A DNA stretch of 64,000 nt, from positions 62,001-126,000 of the forward strand of contig ONSU01000009.1 in assembly GCA_900320545.1 (NCBI GenBank). Reading direction: 5' to 3'. A program made the position numbers and the translations under genes. Shown here piece after piece: positions 46,498-56,312 of the stretch. The notes beneath the pieces were generated by a model. The model saw nothing but the letters and a program-made list of their open reading frames with translations. It searched no databases and was not told the origin of the DNA. Origin of the DNA: an uncultured Bacteroidales bacterium (GTDB lineage: Bacteria; Bacteroidota; Bacteroidia; Bacteroidales; UBA932). Every line of letters begins with the position of its first letter. The stretch's first letter is position 1.

Positions 46498-48015
46498 CTA
46501 GAACTTCTCCGGCCGCATCATCGGGAAGAAGAGGACGTCCTGGATGGTCTCGGCGCCGGTCATGAACATCGTCAGGCGGTCGATGCCGATGCCGATGCCG
46601 GAGGTCGGCGGCATCCCGTACTCGAGGGCGCGGACGAAGTCGTAGTCGATGTACATCGCCTCGTCGTCGCCCTTCGACTTGAGCGCGGCCTGCTCCTCGA
46701 AGCGCTCGAGCTGGTCGATGGGATCGTTGAGCTCGGAGTAGGCGTTGGCGAGTTCCTTTCCGTTTACGAACAGTTCGAACCGCTCGGTCAGACTCTCGTC
46801 ATAGCGGCAGCGCTTGGTGAGCGGCGACATTTCCACCGGATAATCAGTGATGAAGGTCGGCTGGATGAGGTTCTTCTCGGCATATTCGCCGAAGATGGCG
46901 TCGATCAGCTTGCCCTTTCCCATCGTCGGGTCGATCTCGACGTGCAGCTGCTTGCAGGTCTCGCGGAGCTGCGCTTCGTCCATTCCGGTCACGTCCACGC
47001 CGGCGTATTCCTTGATGGCGTCGAGGATGCGGAGGCGGCGGTAGGGGGCCTTGAATTCGATCTCATTTCCCCCGATCATCACCTTGGACGTGCCGTTGGT
47101 GGCGACGGCGACCTTTTCCAGCATTTTCTCGGTGAATTCCATCATCCAGAAGTAGTCCTTGTAGGCCACGTAGAGTTCCATGCAGGTGAATTCCGGATTG
47201 TGGGTCCGGTCCATTCCCTCGTTGCGGAAGTATTTGGCGAATTCGTACACGCCCGGGAAGCCGCCCACGATGAGGCGTTTCAGATAGAGTTCGCTGGCGA
47301 TCCGCAGGTACATGTCCACGTCGAGCGAATTGTGGTGCGTGATGAACGGACGGGCCGTTGCGCCGCCCGGAATCGGCTGGAGGACAGGCGTTTCCACTTC
47401 GAGGCATCCCGCCTCGTTGAAGTACTGGCGCATCGTCTGCATGATGACGGCGCGCTTGACGAACGGATCCTTGACCTCGGGATTGACGATCAGGTCGACA
47501 TAACGCTGCCTGTAGCGGAGTTCGGGATCGGTGAAGCCGTCGTGAACGGTGCCGTCGGCGTCGGTCTTGACGATCGGGAGGACGCGGAGCGACTTCGACA
47601 GGACGGTGAGTTCCTTGGCGTGCACCGAGAGCGTCCCGGTCTGCGTGAAGAAGGCGAATCCCTTGATGCCGATGATGTCGCCGATGTCGAGGAGTTTCTT
47701 GAAGACGGTGTTGTACATCGTCTTGTCCTCGCCGGGGCAGATCTCGTCGCGCTTGACGTAGACCTGGATCTTGCCGGTCGAGTCGAGCAGCTCGATAAAG
47801 GAAGCTGCGCCCATAATCCGTCGCGACATAATCCTTCCCGCGATGCAGACGTCCTGGAAGTTCCCTTTCTCCGCATCGAAGCCGTCCTTGATTTCCTGCG
47901 CGGTCGCCGAGACCGGATAGAGGGCGGCCGGATAGGGGTTGATGCCGAGTTCACGCAGTTTGCCGAGGGATTCCCTCCGGATGATTTCCTGTTCGTTCAG
48001 TTCAATGTTCGCCAT
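46498..48015 (-). CDS. lysS: Lysyl-tRNA synthetase, class II
   Basis: A 505-residue enzyme charging tRNA-Lys. An N-terminal OB-fold anticodon domain contains [19 protein letters not shown]. The catalytic core shows [39 protein letters not shown] (motif 2 region follows with [15 protein letters not shown]) and motif 3 [20 protein letters not shown]. Length fits the class II bacterial type. It is 3 nt downstream of recJ and thus in the same operon. Confidence 0.98.
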   Translation of the reverse strand: MANIELNEQEIIRRESLGKLRELGINPYPAALYPVSATAQEIKDGFDAEKGNFQDVCIAGRIMSRRIMGAASFIELLDSTGKIQVYVKRDEICPGEDKTMYNTVFKKLLDIGDIIGIKGFAFFTQTGTLSVHAKELTVLSKSLRVLPIVKTDADGTVHDGFTDPELRYRQRYVDLIVNPEVKDPFVKRAVIMQTMRQYFNEAGCLEVETPVLQPIPGGATARPFITHHNSLDVDMYLRIASELYLKRLIVGGFPGVYEFAKYFRNEGMDRTHNPEFTCMELYVAYKDYFWMMEFTEKMLEKVAVATNGTSKVMIGGNEIEFKAPYRRLRILDAIKEYAGVDVTGMDEAQLRETCKQLHVEIDPTMGKGKLIDAIFGEYAEKNLIQPTFITDYPVEMSPLTKRCRYDESLTERFELFVNGKELANAYSELNDPIDQLERFEEQAALKSKGDDEAMYIDYDFVRALEYGMPPTSGIGIGIDRLTMFMTGAETIQDVLFFPMMRPEKF

Positions 48016-48018
48016 ATG

Positions 48019-49746
48019 CTAAATAAATTCATTACGCTGTTTGATATCCTTCAGGCGGAGCTGGAGGGTGGAGTTGCCGCGGTAGAAGTTTTCGACGATG
48101 GAGTAGCAGACGTCGATCGGATTGCCGGCCTTGATGTGGTCGAAGCTGTCGGCCATGTTGAAGGCGATGGCGGGAATCTGGCGGTAGGGCTGGGATTCCT
48201 GCATCAGATCCAGTTTGAGGTGGATGCCGCCTGCGCCCACTTTGCGGGCGTTGCCGGCGTCGTAGACGTCCTCGGTGAGGAAGACGGGGTTGTAATTGCC
48301 GGGACCGAAGGGCTGGAACTGCTTGAGGATCCGGAAGAATTTCGGCGTGATCTGGCTGAAATCCATCTTGGCGTCGAGGTCGATGACGGGCGTGAGGCTC
48401 TCCGGGTCGAGCTTTGCGGTGACGAAGGCGTCCATACGGCGGCAGAATTCATCCAGGTTTTCTTCCTTGAGGGTGAGGCCGGCCGCATAGACGTGGCCGC
48501 CGAAGTTCTCGAGGATGTCTGCGCAGCTTTCGATGGCTTCGTACAGGTCGAAGCCCTGGATGCTCCGGGCCGAGCCGGTGACGAAGCCGTTGGATTTGGT
48601 GAGGACGACGGTGGGCCGGTAATAGGCCTCCACGAGGCGGGATGCCACGATGCCGACGACGCCCTTGCTCCATTCGGGGTTGTAGACGATGGTCGCGCTG
48701 CCCGAGACCAGGGCGGTCCCGTCCGCAACCATCTCCAGGGCCTCCCTGGTGATCTCGCGGTCGATGTTCTTGCGGTCGTTGTTGTTGACGTTGATCTGCT
48801 CTCCGATGGCGTAGGCGGTGGTGTCGTCCTCGGCCGTCAGGAGTTCGACGGCCAGCCGCCCGGACTCCATCCTGCCCGCCGCATTGATGCGGGGGCCGAT
48901 CTTGAAGACGATGTCGTCGATGGTGACGTGCCCTTCCTCGAGTTTGGCGAGGTTGATCATCGCGAGAAGGCCTTTGCGCGGCGCTTCGTTGAGGCGCTTG
49001 AGGCCGTAGTGGGAGAGGACGCGGTTCTCGCCGACCATCGTGACGAGGTCGGAGGCGATGCTCACGACCAGCAGGTCCAGCAGCGGTTCCAGGCGCTCGA
49101 ACGGAATCCCGTGGCGCCGGGCGTATCCCTGGACCAGCTTGAAGCCCACGCCGCAGCCGCAGAGGTCGTCGAAGGGGTAGTGGCAGTCTTCCCGCTTGGG
49201 GTCGAGGACCGCTACCGCCGCAGGAAGTTCGTTCTCGGGCAGGTGGTGGTCGCAGATGATCATGTCGATGCCCTTGGACTTGGCGTAGGCCGCCTTTTCG
49301 ATGGCCTTGATGCCGCAGTCGAGGGTGATGATGAGGTTGAAGCCGTTTTCGGCCGCCCAGTCGATGCCCTTGAGCGACACGCCGTAACCCTCGTCGTAGC
49401 GGTCGGGAATGTAGAAGTCGATCTCGGGAGTGAGTTGCCGCAGGAAGGAGAATACCAGCGCGACGGCGGTGGTGCCGTCGACGTCATAGTCGCCGTAGAC
49501 GAGGATTTTCTCCCGGCTGGAAACGGCTTGGGTCAGCCGGTCGACGGCCTTGTCCATATCCTTCATCAGGAAGGGGTCGTGCAGGTCGTCCAGACTGGGA
49601 CGGAAGAATTTCCGGGCCTCCTCGAAGGTCTCCACGCCCCGCTGGACGAGGAGCTCGGCGAGCACCCGGTCGATACCGAGCTCCGTCCCGAGACGGCTTA
49701 CCTTCTCGGGATCGGCGCTGTTCTTCAGTATCCACTTCCGTTCCAT
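48019..49746 (-). CDS. recJ: Single-stranded-DNA-specific exonuclease RecJ
   Basis: A 575-residue 5'-3' exonuclease of recombination and repair. DHH-family metal motifs are present: YGDYDVDGTTAVALVFS, ITLDCGIKA, CDHHLPENELPA and, in the DHHA1 domain, KIGPRINAAGRMESG. The C-terminal OB-like region ends with STLQLRLKDIKQRNEFI. Length is normal. It lies between aroK and lysS with gaps of 3-6 nt. Confidence 0.97.
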   Translation of the reverse strand: MERKWILKNSADPEKVSRLGTELGIDRVLAELLVQRGVETFEEARKFFRPSLDDLHDPFLMKDMDKAVDRLTQAVSSREKILVYGDYDVDGTTAVALVFSFLRQLTPEIDFYIPDRYDEGYGVSLKGIDWAAENGFNLIITLDCGIKAIEKAAYAKSKGIDMIICDHHLPENELPAAVAVLDPKREDCHYPFDDLCGCGVGFKLVQGYARRHGIPFERLEPLLDLLVVSIASDLVTMVGENRVLSHYGLKRLNEAPRKGLLAMINLAKLEEGHVTIDDIVFKIGPRINAAGRMESGRLAVELLTAEDDTTAYAIGEQINVNNNDRKNIDREITREALEMVADGTALVSGSATIVYNPEWSKGVVGIVASRLVEAYYRPTVVLTKSNGFVTGSARSIQGFDLYEAIESCADILENFGGHVYAAGLTLKEENLDEFCRRMDAFVTAKLDPESLTPVIDLDAKMDFSQITPKFFRILKQFQPFGPGNYNPVFLTEDVYDAGNARKVGAGGIHLKLDLMQESQPYRQIPAIAFNMADSFDHIKAGNPIDVCYSIVENFYRGNSTLQLRLKDIKQRNEFI

Positions 49747-49752
49747 ATCAAT

Positions 49753-50271
49753 CTACAAATATAATAATTTTTCCACTTCATCCGCCACCTGGGCCGGGGT
49801 TTTTCCGTCGGTGTCGACGATGCGGGTCGCGGCGGCTTCGTAAATCGCGGAGCGGTCGGCGAGGATCCGGGCGATTTTGGTCTCCAGGGAGCCCTCGCCC
49901 TGCAGCAGCGGCCTGCCGTCGGCCTGCTCGCGGAGGCGGGCGGCGAGCGTCGCGGCCGTGGCCCTGAGGTAGATGCAGTGGCTTACGGTGCGGACGATGA
50001 AACGGTTCTCCTCGCGGAGGAGTGTCCCGCCGCCGAGGGAAAGGATCATCGTGCCGCCTTCGTAGGCTGTCACCGCATCTTCCAGCGCACGCGTTTCCGC
50101 GTCGCGGAATCCGTTTTCCCCGCACTCCCGGAAGATCTCCGGAATGCTCTTTCCGGCCGTTTCGGCGATAAGGAGGTCAAGGTCGACGAAAGCCCATCCG
50201 TGCCGGGCGGCGAGCAGCCGTCCTACGGTGCTCTTACCGCTTCCCATCGCGCCGGTGAGGGTGTAGATCAT
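49753..50271 (-). CDS. aroK: Shikimate kinase
   Basis: A 172-residue cytosolic kinase phosphorylating shikimate in aromatic amino acid synthesis. The P-loop GAMGSGKSTVGRLLA is at the N-terminus, followed by FVDLDLLIAETAGKSIPEIF, and the LID/substrate region SLGGGTLL and LRATAATLAARL. It is 1 nt downstream of parC. The pathway partner aroE is also in this window, at 61832-62623. Confidence 0.95.
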   Translation of the reverse strand: MIYTLTGAMGSGKSTVGRLLAARHGWAFVDLDLLIAETAGKSIPEIFRECGENGFRDAETRALEDAVTAYEGGTMILSLGGGTLLREENRFIVRTVSHCIYLRATAATLAARLREQADGRPLLQGEGSLETKIARILADRSAIYEAAATRIVDTDGKTPAQVADEVEKLLYL

Positions 50272-50272
50272 C

Positions 50273-53044
50273 CTAGAAGAGCGTCAGGTCGATGGGCTCC
50301 TCGTCGCCGTCGTCGGGGGCTTCGGCGGCCTTGTCCAGCAGTTTCTTCGCCTGGGAGTCCTGCCGGATCTCGTCCGGCACCGGAATATCGATGATGTCAA
50401 TGACTTCCTCGGTGTCTTCCACCTCCGCGGGTGTTTCCGGCTCCGTCGGGGTCTCCTGCTCTTCCTCGTCCGGCCAGGGGTCGGTGAACTCCACCTTCTT
50501 CAGATCGTATGCGTGGCATTTCTTTCCCTTTGCCGTGAGGCCCTTCTTGGCGATGAAATCCTCCGCGTCGATGATCTCGCTCTCGCGGTGGGCGTATTTG
50601 CCGCCGAAGGTCAGGAGGACCCTCGGATGCTTGTCGCCGCTGATCGCGACGAGGTAGGAACCCTTGCCGTCGGAGATGAAGGATACGGGCGTGTTGTCGC
50701 TTTCTGTGAAGGAGAAACGCTTGACATAGAAGGACTTGACGGCGCCGTCCCAGTAGAGGGCGGTGAAGGTCTTGCCGGTGTCGAGTTTCTCGATGAGGAT
50801 GACTTCGCCCTGGTATTTGTTCAGGAGATCGAAGGAGGTCGTGTAGTAGGTGCCGTCCTTGAAGACCGCCAGGACTTTGTCTTCGCCGGAGAATTCCCCG
50901 AGGTGCAGACCTCTTCCGTCCTCGTTGAGGCGCTGGATGTCGGCGTCCCACCAGATGTCCTTGCCTCCGATCGTGGAGACGCCCTTGGACTTGATGGAGA
51001 TGCGGTGGATGGCGTTCTTGGTGACGAGGTTGCCCCGCGTGCCCTTGCCCTTGATGGCGAGGGTGGAGAAGTCGTATTCGAGCTGAGTCTTCTTGAGTTT
51101 CGGCTTCGGGCGGAGGTTGATCCTGACGCTTTCGGCCTCGCCGTTGTGATTGACGGTGAACCAGAGGATCTGGCTGCCGGGCACGCCGGTGGTGATGTCG
51201 TATTCCTTGTCGCGGGTGACGGAGGTGATGTTGAACCGTTTGGCGTAGTAGACCGAGGTCTTGCCCTCGCGGTAGATCACGTTGTAGATGGTGCGCTCGT
51301 CGCCGCGGTTGAAGACGCCTACATACAGGAGGTCCTTGCCGAAGAAGGCCTTGTCGGATACTTTGGTAATGCGGTATTTGCCATCCTTTCCGATGACGAT
51401 GATCTCGGACATGTCGGAGCAGTCGCAGATGAACTGCGGATTGTCCCCGCTCTTGAGCCCGATTCCGACGAACCCTTCCTCGAGGTTGGCGTAGAGTTTG
51501 GCGTTGTTGTTGACGACCTTGGTGGCGGTGATGGTCTCGAGCGAGGTGATCTCGGTGAGTCTCGGATAGTCCTTGCCGTATTTCTTCTTGAGGGAAAGGA
51601 ACCAGTCGACGGTGAATTCCGTGAGGTGCTCGAGATGGTCGCGGACCTCGGCGATCTGCTGCTCGATGCCGTAGATCTTCTCGTCGAGGGCCTTGGTGTC
51701 GAATTTGGAAATCTTCCGCACCGGTTTCTCGACCAGTTTGAGGATGTCGTCCATCGTGATCTCCCGGTGGAGCAGGTCTTCGTAGTCCTTCATCCGGGCC
51801 AGCACGTCGTCGAGCTGCTCTTCCCAGGTCATCTGGTTCTGCTCGAGGACCTTGTAGATGCGGTTTTCGAAGAAGATGCGCTCGAGGGAACTGTAGTGCC
51901 AGTCCTCCTCCAGCTCGCCGAGTCTGATCTCGAGTTCGCGCCCGAGGATGTCGCGGGTGTGGAAGGTGTCGTATTCGAGGATGTCGTTCACCGACAGGAA
52001 CTGCGGCTTGTCGTCCTTGATGACGCAGGCGTTCGGATTGATGGTGGTCTCGCAGTCGGTGAAGGCGTAGAGGGCGTCGATCGTCTTGTCGGGGGAGACG
52101 TCGTTCGGAAGGTGGATGATGATCTCCACTTTCTCGGTCGTCATGTCCTCGATCTTCTTGATCTTGATCTTGCCCTTGTCCTTGGCTTTGAGGATGGAGT
52201 CGATCAGCACGTGGGAGGTCTTCCCGTAGGGGAGTTCCGTGATGGTGACGGTGTTCTTGTCGACTTTCTCGATGCGGGCGCGGACCTTGACCTGGCCGCC
52301 CCGGGCCCCGGCGTTGTACTTGCTGCAGTCGGCGATGCCGCCGGTGGGGAAGTCGGGATAGAGCTCGTACGGCTTGCCCTTCAGAATGGCGACGGAGGCG
52401 TCGAGGAGTTCGTTGAAGTTGTGCGGGAGGATCTTCGAAGCCATACCCACCGCGATGCCTTCGGTGCCCTGGGCGAGCAGCAGCGGGAAGCGGACGGGAA
52501 GCTCGGTCGGCTCCTGATTGCGGCCGTCGTAGGAGGTCATCCAGGGGGTGACTTTCTTGTCGAAGAGCACTTCCTTGGCGAATTTCGACAGGCGGGCCTC
52601 GATGTAACGGGGCGCGGCGTTGCTGTCACCGGTGAGGATGTTGCCCCAGTTACCCTGGCAGTCGATGAGGAGGCCTTTCTGGCCGATCGTGACGAGGGCG
52701 CCGAGGATGGAGGCGTCGCCGTGCGGATGGTACTGCATCGCCTGGCCGACGATGTTGGCCACCTTCGTGTAGCGGCCGTCCTCCATTTCGCCCATCGTGT
52801 AGAGCACGCGGCGCTGGACCGGCTTCAGGCCGTCCACGATGTGGGGCACGGCCCGCTGCAGGATTACGTATGAGGCGTAATCCAGGAACCAGTCCTTGAA
52901 CATGCCCGAGAACTTGAACCGTTTGCTGTCCGGTCCCAGCAACCGGGAGAATTTGCCCGAAGGGGCCGCTCCTTCGTCTACCGGAGAGTCCTCTTCCATC
53001 GGTTCTTCATCCATCGGCTGGATGTCATCCCATTCTTCGCTCAT
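50273..53044 (-). CDS. parC: DNA gyrase/topoisomerase IV subunit A (ParC-type)
   Basis: A 923-residue type IIA topoisomerase subunit. After an acidic N-terminus the breakage-reunion domain has VPHIVDGLKPVQRRVLYTM, YHPHGDASILGALV and the catalytic Tyr147 in AAPRYIEARLS. The C-terminal part is a beta-pinwheel, ending in an acidic tail. Bacteroidota commonly carry such a GyrA/ParC protein; the partner B subunit is not in the window. Quinolone-region residues appear ordinary, with Ser112 in HPHGDAS. It overlaps no neighbour and precedes aroK by 1 nt. Confidence 0.94.
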   Translation of the reverse strand: MSEEWDDIQPMDEEPMEEDSPVDEGAAPSGKFSRLLGPDSKRFKFSGMFKDWFLDYASYVILQRAVPHIVDGLKPVQRRVLYTMGEMEDGRYTKVANIVGQAMQYHPHGDASILGALVTIGQKGLLIDCQGNWGNILTGDSNAAPRYIEARLSKFAKEVLFDKKVTPWMTSYDGRNQEPTELPVRFPLLLAQGTEGIAVGMASKILPHNFNELLDASVAILKGKPYELYPDFPTGGIADCSKYNAGARGGQVKVRARIEKVDKNTVTITELPYGKTSHVLIDSILKAKDKGKIKIKKIEDMTTEKVEIIIHLPNDVSPDKTIDALYAFTDCETTINPNACVIKDDKPQFLSVNDILEYDTFHTRDILGRELEIRLGELEEDWHYSSLERIFFENRIYKVLEQNQMTWEEQLDDVLARMKDYEDLLHREITMDDILKLVEKPVRKISKFDTKALDEKIYGIEQQIAEVRDHLEHLTEFTVDWFLSLKKKYGKDYPRLTEITSLETITATKVVNNNAKLYANLEEGFVGIGLKSGDNPQFICDCSDMSEIIVIGKDGKYRITKVSDKAFFGKDLLYVGVFNRGDERTIYNVIYREGKTSVYYAKRFNITSVTRDKEYDITTGVPGSQILWFTVNHNGEAESVRINLRPKPKLKKTQLEYDFSTLAIKGKGTRGNLVTKNAIHRISIKSKGVSTIGGKDIWWDADIQRLNEDGRGLHLGEFSGEDKVLAVFKDGTYYTTSFDLLNKYQGEVILIEKLDTGKTFTALYWDGAVKSFYVKRFSFTESDNTPVSFISDGKGSYLVAISGDKHPRVLLTFGGKYAHRESEIIDAEDFIAKKGLTAKGKKCHAYDLKKVEFTDPWPDEEEQETPTEPETPAEVEDTEEVIDIIDIPVPDEIRQDSQAKKLLDKAAEAPDDGDEEPIDLTLF

Positions 53045-53053
53045 AGTTTTTAC

Positions 53054-53938
53054 CTAAAATTCATATCCGAAACGGCGGAGTTCCTTGCGGTCGCTGCGCC
53101 AGTCGGGGTCAACTTTTACAAATGTGGAGAGGAAGACCTTCTTCTGGAAGAAGTCCTCCATCTCGATCCGGGCCTCGGTGCCGACCTTCTTGAGGGCGGC
53201 GCCTTTCTTCCCGATGATGATGCCTTTCTGGCTGTCGCGCATCACATAGATGACGGCGCTGATCTCGTACCGGTCCTCGCCCTCGTGGAAGGCCTCGATC
53301 TCCACCTGGCAGCAGTAGGGGATCTCCTCGTCGTAGTTGAGGAAGATCTTCTCACGGATGATTTCGGCGGCGAAGAAGCGGAGGTTCTTGTCGGTGAAGG
53401 TATCCTTGTCGTACCACGGCGGGGCGACCGGCAGACGGGCGACGATCTCGTCGAGAATGCTCTGGAGGTTGAATTTCTCCTGCGCGGAGGCGGGAATGAT
53501 CACCGCCTTCGGGAGCTGCTCCTTCCACCACTGCATCAGTTCGACGACCTTTTCCTGGGTGCTGATGTCGATCTTGTTGAGCACCAGGATGACGGGGCAG
53601 TCGATCTTCTGGAGTTTGGCGATGTACTCCGCATTCTTGTCGGCCTTCTCGATGACGTCGGTCACGTAGAGGATGATGTCGGCGTCGCCGATGGCGGTGT
53701 CGACGAAATTCATCATGCTCTCCTGCAGCCGGTAACTCGGCTTCAGGATGCCGGGCGTGTCGGAGTAGACGATCTGCCAGTCCTCGCCGTTGACGATGCC
53801 CATGATGCGGTGACGCGTGGTCTGGGCCTTGGCGGTCACGATGGAGAGTTTCTCCCCTACAAGCGCGTTCATCAGGGTGGACTTCCCGACGTTGGGATTT
53901 CCGATGATGTTGACGAAACCGGCGCGGTGGCTAGACAT
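53054..53938 (-). CDS. era: GTPase Era
   Basis: A 294-residue GTPase that binds 16S rRNA 3' end and helps 30S maturation. G motifs are GNPNVGKSTLMNALVG, DTPGILKPSYRLQESM and LNKIDISTQEK; the C-terminal KH domain has VIYVMRDSQKGIIIGKKGAA. It overlaps the pseudouridine synthase gene upstream by 8 nt, so both are translated together. Confidence 0.97.
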   Translation of the reverse strand: MSSHRAGFVNIIGNPNVGKSTLMNALVGEKLSIVTAKAQTTRHRIMGIVNGEDWQIVYSDTPGILKPSYRLQESMMNFVDTAIGDADIILYVTDVIEKADKNAEYIAKLQKIDCPVILVLNKIDISTQEKVVELMQWWKEQLPKAVIIPASAQEKFNLQSILDEIVARLPVAPPWYDKDTFTDKNLRFFAAEIIREKIFLNYDEEIPYCCQVEIEAFHEGEDRYEISAVIYVMRDSQKGIIIGKKGAALKKVGTEARIEMEDFFQKKVFLSTFVKVDPDWRSDRKELRRFGYEF

Positions 53939-55085
53939 AGGCGCCCATTTTAAGGATGTTCACTTCGCCCTGGGTCAGGAAACGCCAGGCGCCCTTCTTG
54001 AGCCCCTTCTTGGTGAGGCCCGCGAAATAGACCCGGTCGAGGGCCTTGACGTCGTAGCCGAGGGATTCGAAGATGCGGCGGACGATGCGGTTCTTGCCCG
54101 AGTGGATCTCGATGCCGAGTTTGCGGTGGTCGGCGTCGACATATTCGAGTTCGTCGGCGGCGACGGGGCCGTCGGCAAGTTCGATGCCGCTCAGGATGGC
54201 CTCGCGGTCCTCTTCGGAGAGGGGACGGTCGAGGTTGACCTGGTAGATCTTCTTCTTGTTGTAGGCGGGATGCGTCAGGCGCTGGGCCATCTCGCCGTCG
54301 TTGGTGAGGAGGAGGACACCGGTGGTGTTCTTGTCAAGCCGGCCGACGGGGAATACGCGTACCGGGGACTTGCCGAGCAGGTCCATCACGGTCTTCTCCG
54401 CATGCGGGTCGCTGGCGGTGGTGACATAGCCGCGGGGCTTGTTCATGACCATATAGACTTTTTCCTCTCCCTTGAGACGCTCGCCGTTGAAGCGGATGTC
54501 GTCGGTGAAGACATTGACCTTGGTGCCGAGTTCGGTGACGACTTCGCCGTTGACGGTGACGCAGCCGGACTGGATCAGACTGTCGGCTTCCCTGCGGGAG
54601 CAGACGCCCGAATTGGCGATGTATTTGTTGAGGCGGACAACCTCCTGCACGGGCGGCTGGACGTAATCGTTGTCGGAGATGGAGGCGTGGAGCTGCTCCT
54701 TGCCTTTCTTGATCATCCGGCCGATGCCGTCATCCTTCTTGGGCGCATATTTCCGGGGGCCGGGCTTGGCGCCGTAGGGCTTGCGTTCACCGTAGGGCTT
54801 GTCGCCGAAGGTCCTGGGTTTGCGGTCTCCGGATGCCTTGCGCTCTCCGTATGCTTTTCGCTCACCGTAAGGTTTGCGGTCTCCGGCGGCCATCCTGTCG
54901 CCGTATGGTTTCCTGTCACCGTCGCTCCGGCGCTGGCCGTAACGGCTCCCCGACGGGCGGGGTCCTTCATCGTCGAAACTGCGGTCGGTCGAGTAGATTC
55001 TCTCCGCGCTTCCCTCGTTGGAGGGTTTCCGGGTGGTAAAGTGTTTCCGATGGGAAACTTTACCTTCTTTCTTGAAATTTTCCAT
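53931..55085 (-). CDS. Pseudouridine synthase (RluB/RsuA family) with repetitive basic N-terminus
   Basis: A 384-residue enzyme. Residues 56-110 are a low-complexity run of GDRKPYG/GERKxYG units, likely an unstructured RNA-binding tail. Then come an S4 domain (VVRLNKYIANSGVCSRREAD) and the RsuA/RluB catalytic core with MVMNKPRGYVTT and catalytic Asp251 in VGRLDKNTTGVLLLTNDGEM. It makes pseudouridine in 23S rRNA by analogy with RluB. It ends overlapping era, pairing two ribosome-assembly functions. Confidence 0.93.
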   Translation of the reverse strand: MENFKKEGKVSHRKHFTTRKPSNEGSAERIYSTDRSFDDEGPRPSGSRYGQRRSDGDRKPYGDRMAAGDRKPYGERKAYGERKASGDRKPRTFGDKPYGERKPYGAKPGPRKYAPKKDDGIGRMIKKGKEQLHASISDNDYVQPPVQEVVRLNKYIANSGVCSRREADSLIQSGCVTVNGEVVTELGTKVNVFTDDIRFNGERLKGEEKVYMVMNKPRGYVTTASDPHAEKTVMDLLGKSPVRVFPVGRLDKNTTGVLLLTNDGEMAQRLTHPAYNKKKIYQVNLDRPLSEEDREAILSGIELADGPVAADELEYVDADHRKLGIEIHSGKNRIVRRIFESLGYDVKALDRVYFAGLTKKGLKKGAWRFLTQGEVNILKMGAYV

Positions 55086-55112
55086 TTTCTAACCTTTTCT
55101 TTCGCCGTGGCG

Positions 55113-55895
55113 TCACGCCACTACTTTGAATATATATGTAATCGTTCCCTCCTGGAAGGCGGGAGCGTTTGCATCCGTGTTGAAATGGGCCTGCAGCGCG
55201 GCCTTGCGGGCGGCGTTCCATAGCCCCTTGTCGGTGACGGTCGTCCCCTCCACGCCGGGCTGGGCCTCGACCACGTTTCCATAGGGGTCGATCTTGATCC
55301 TGACGACGACCTTGCCTTCTTCCTGTCCGGAATAGGAGGGCTTGGGCAGCGTTCCTTTGACGGTGCGGCCCTGAACGTGGGCATTGGGCTGGCCGCTTAC
55401 CTTGCCCTTGTCGGTATTGCCGTCGCTCTCGCCTTCCTTGAAGGTGTCGGAACCTTCGGTCGCATTGTGGGGCGTCGTGGAGGTCGAAGGATTCTCGGAC
55501 ATTCCGGGGAAGGAGGCCCTCGGGTCCGTCACCGGCTCCTTGGGCGTAGCGGGCGTTTCCACATCCCCGTGCGGATCGGGTGCGGAGGCCGGGGTCGTAT
55601 TGGGCCTGTCGCCTTCATAGGGCGATTCGGCCTTCTGCACGAGGTCGACGGGCTTGTCCTTGTCGATCTCTTCGGCCTGGGGCTCCCGTCCGGTCCTGGA
55701 AACGAGCGGATCGGCATCCTCTTCCTGCTCGAATTCGATGAGGAAGGTCGTTTCCGGCGGCGGGGGATAGAGGTAATGAAGTCCCGTGAATGCACAGAAG
55801 AGGGCGACGACGACGTGTACGCCGACCGTGAGGGCGAGTCCGATCAGAAGGCCCGTCCGTCCGGTGGTTTCCCTTTCGTGCATGTAGTATCTCAT
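55113..55895 (-). CDS. TonB-like energy transducer
   Basis: A 260-residue protein with one N-terminal membrane segment (about residues 14-38), a long Pro/Glu/Thr-rich periplasmic spacer, and a C-terminal TonB-like domain (KVVVRIKIDPYGNVVEAQPG to GTITYIFKVVA). The spacer lacks the classic Pro-Lys repeats. It is the third gene of an exbB-exbD-tonB operon, 3 nt after exbD, and should transmit proton-motive force to outer-membrane receptors. The start could be four codons later. Confidence 0.85.
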   Translation of the reverse strand: MRYYMHERETTGRTGLLIGLALTVGVHVVVALFCAFTGLHYLYPPPPETTFLIEFEQEEDADPLVSRTGREPQAEEIDKDKPVDLVQKAESPYEGDRPNTTPASAPDPHGDVETPATPKEPVTDPRASFPGMSENPSTSTTPHNATEGSDTFKEGESDGNTDKGKVSGQPNAHVQGRTVKGTLPKPSYSGQEEGKVVVRIKIDPYGNVVEAQPGVEGTTVTDKGLWNAARKAALQAHFNTDANAPAFQEGTITYIFKVVA

Positions 55896-55898
55896 ACC

Positions 55899-56309
55899 TT
55901 ATTCCGGCTGTGTGGCCAGCAGGACCTTGTAGTGGTTCCGCTTGGCGATGTTCATGATCGACACGACCTCTCCGACCGGGACGCTGTCGTCCGAGAAGAT
56001 GGAGAAGGTCGGATCTTCCTGCCCTTCGAGCAGGGAGATCAGCTGCGACTCGACCTCTTCGTAGGAAGAGGGATTCTCGTCGCCGTTGATGTGGAAGGTG
56101 TAGCTGTCGTTGTGCCAGTCCTTGATGCTGACGCTGACCGTGGCCTTGCCGGAAACCTGGCCGGTGCTCTTGGGGAGCAGGAGCTTGAGGGCGTTGGGGT
56201 TGATCAGGGTCGAGGTCACAAGGAAGAAGATCAGCAACAGGAACACGATATCCGTCATCGACGATACCGAGAACGAGGCGTCTGTCCTGGTGTTTCTCTT
56301 GAGTGCCAT
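55899..56309 (-). CDS. exbD: ExbD/TolR-family biopolymer transport protein
   Basis: A 136-residue protein with one membrane segment (MTDIVFLLLIFFLVTSTL) carrying the conserved Asp at its start, and a periplasmic domain ending KRNHYKVLLATQPE. With ExbB it forms the proton-driven motor. It starts 3 nt after exbB. Confidence 0.93.
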   Translation of the reverse strand: MALKRNTRTDASFSVSSMTDIVFLLLIFFLVTSTLINPNALKLLLPKSTGQVSGKATVSVSIKDWHNDSYTFHINGDENPSSYEEVESQLISLLEGQEDPTFSIFSDDSVPVGEVVSIMNIAKRNHYKVLLATQPE

Positions 56310-56312
56310 AGA

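Noticed and set aside
46444-49764. An 1106-codon plus-strand frame opposite lysS and recJ
   Set aside because: It spans two unmistakable genes in antisense and lacks any family motif; GC-rich codon bias explains it.
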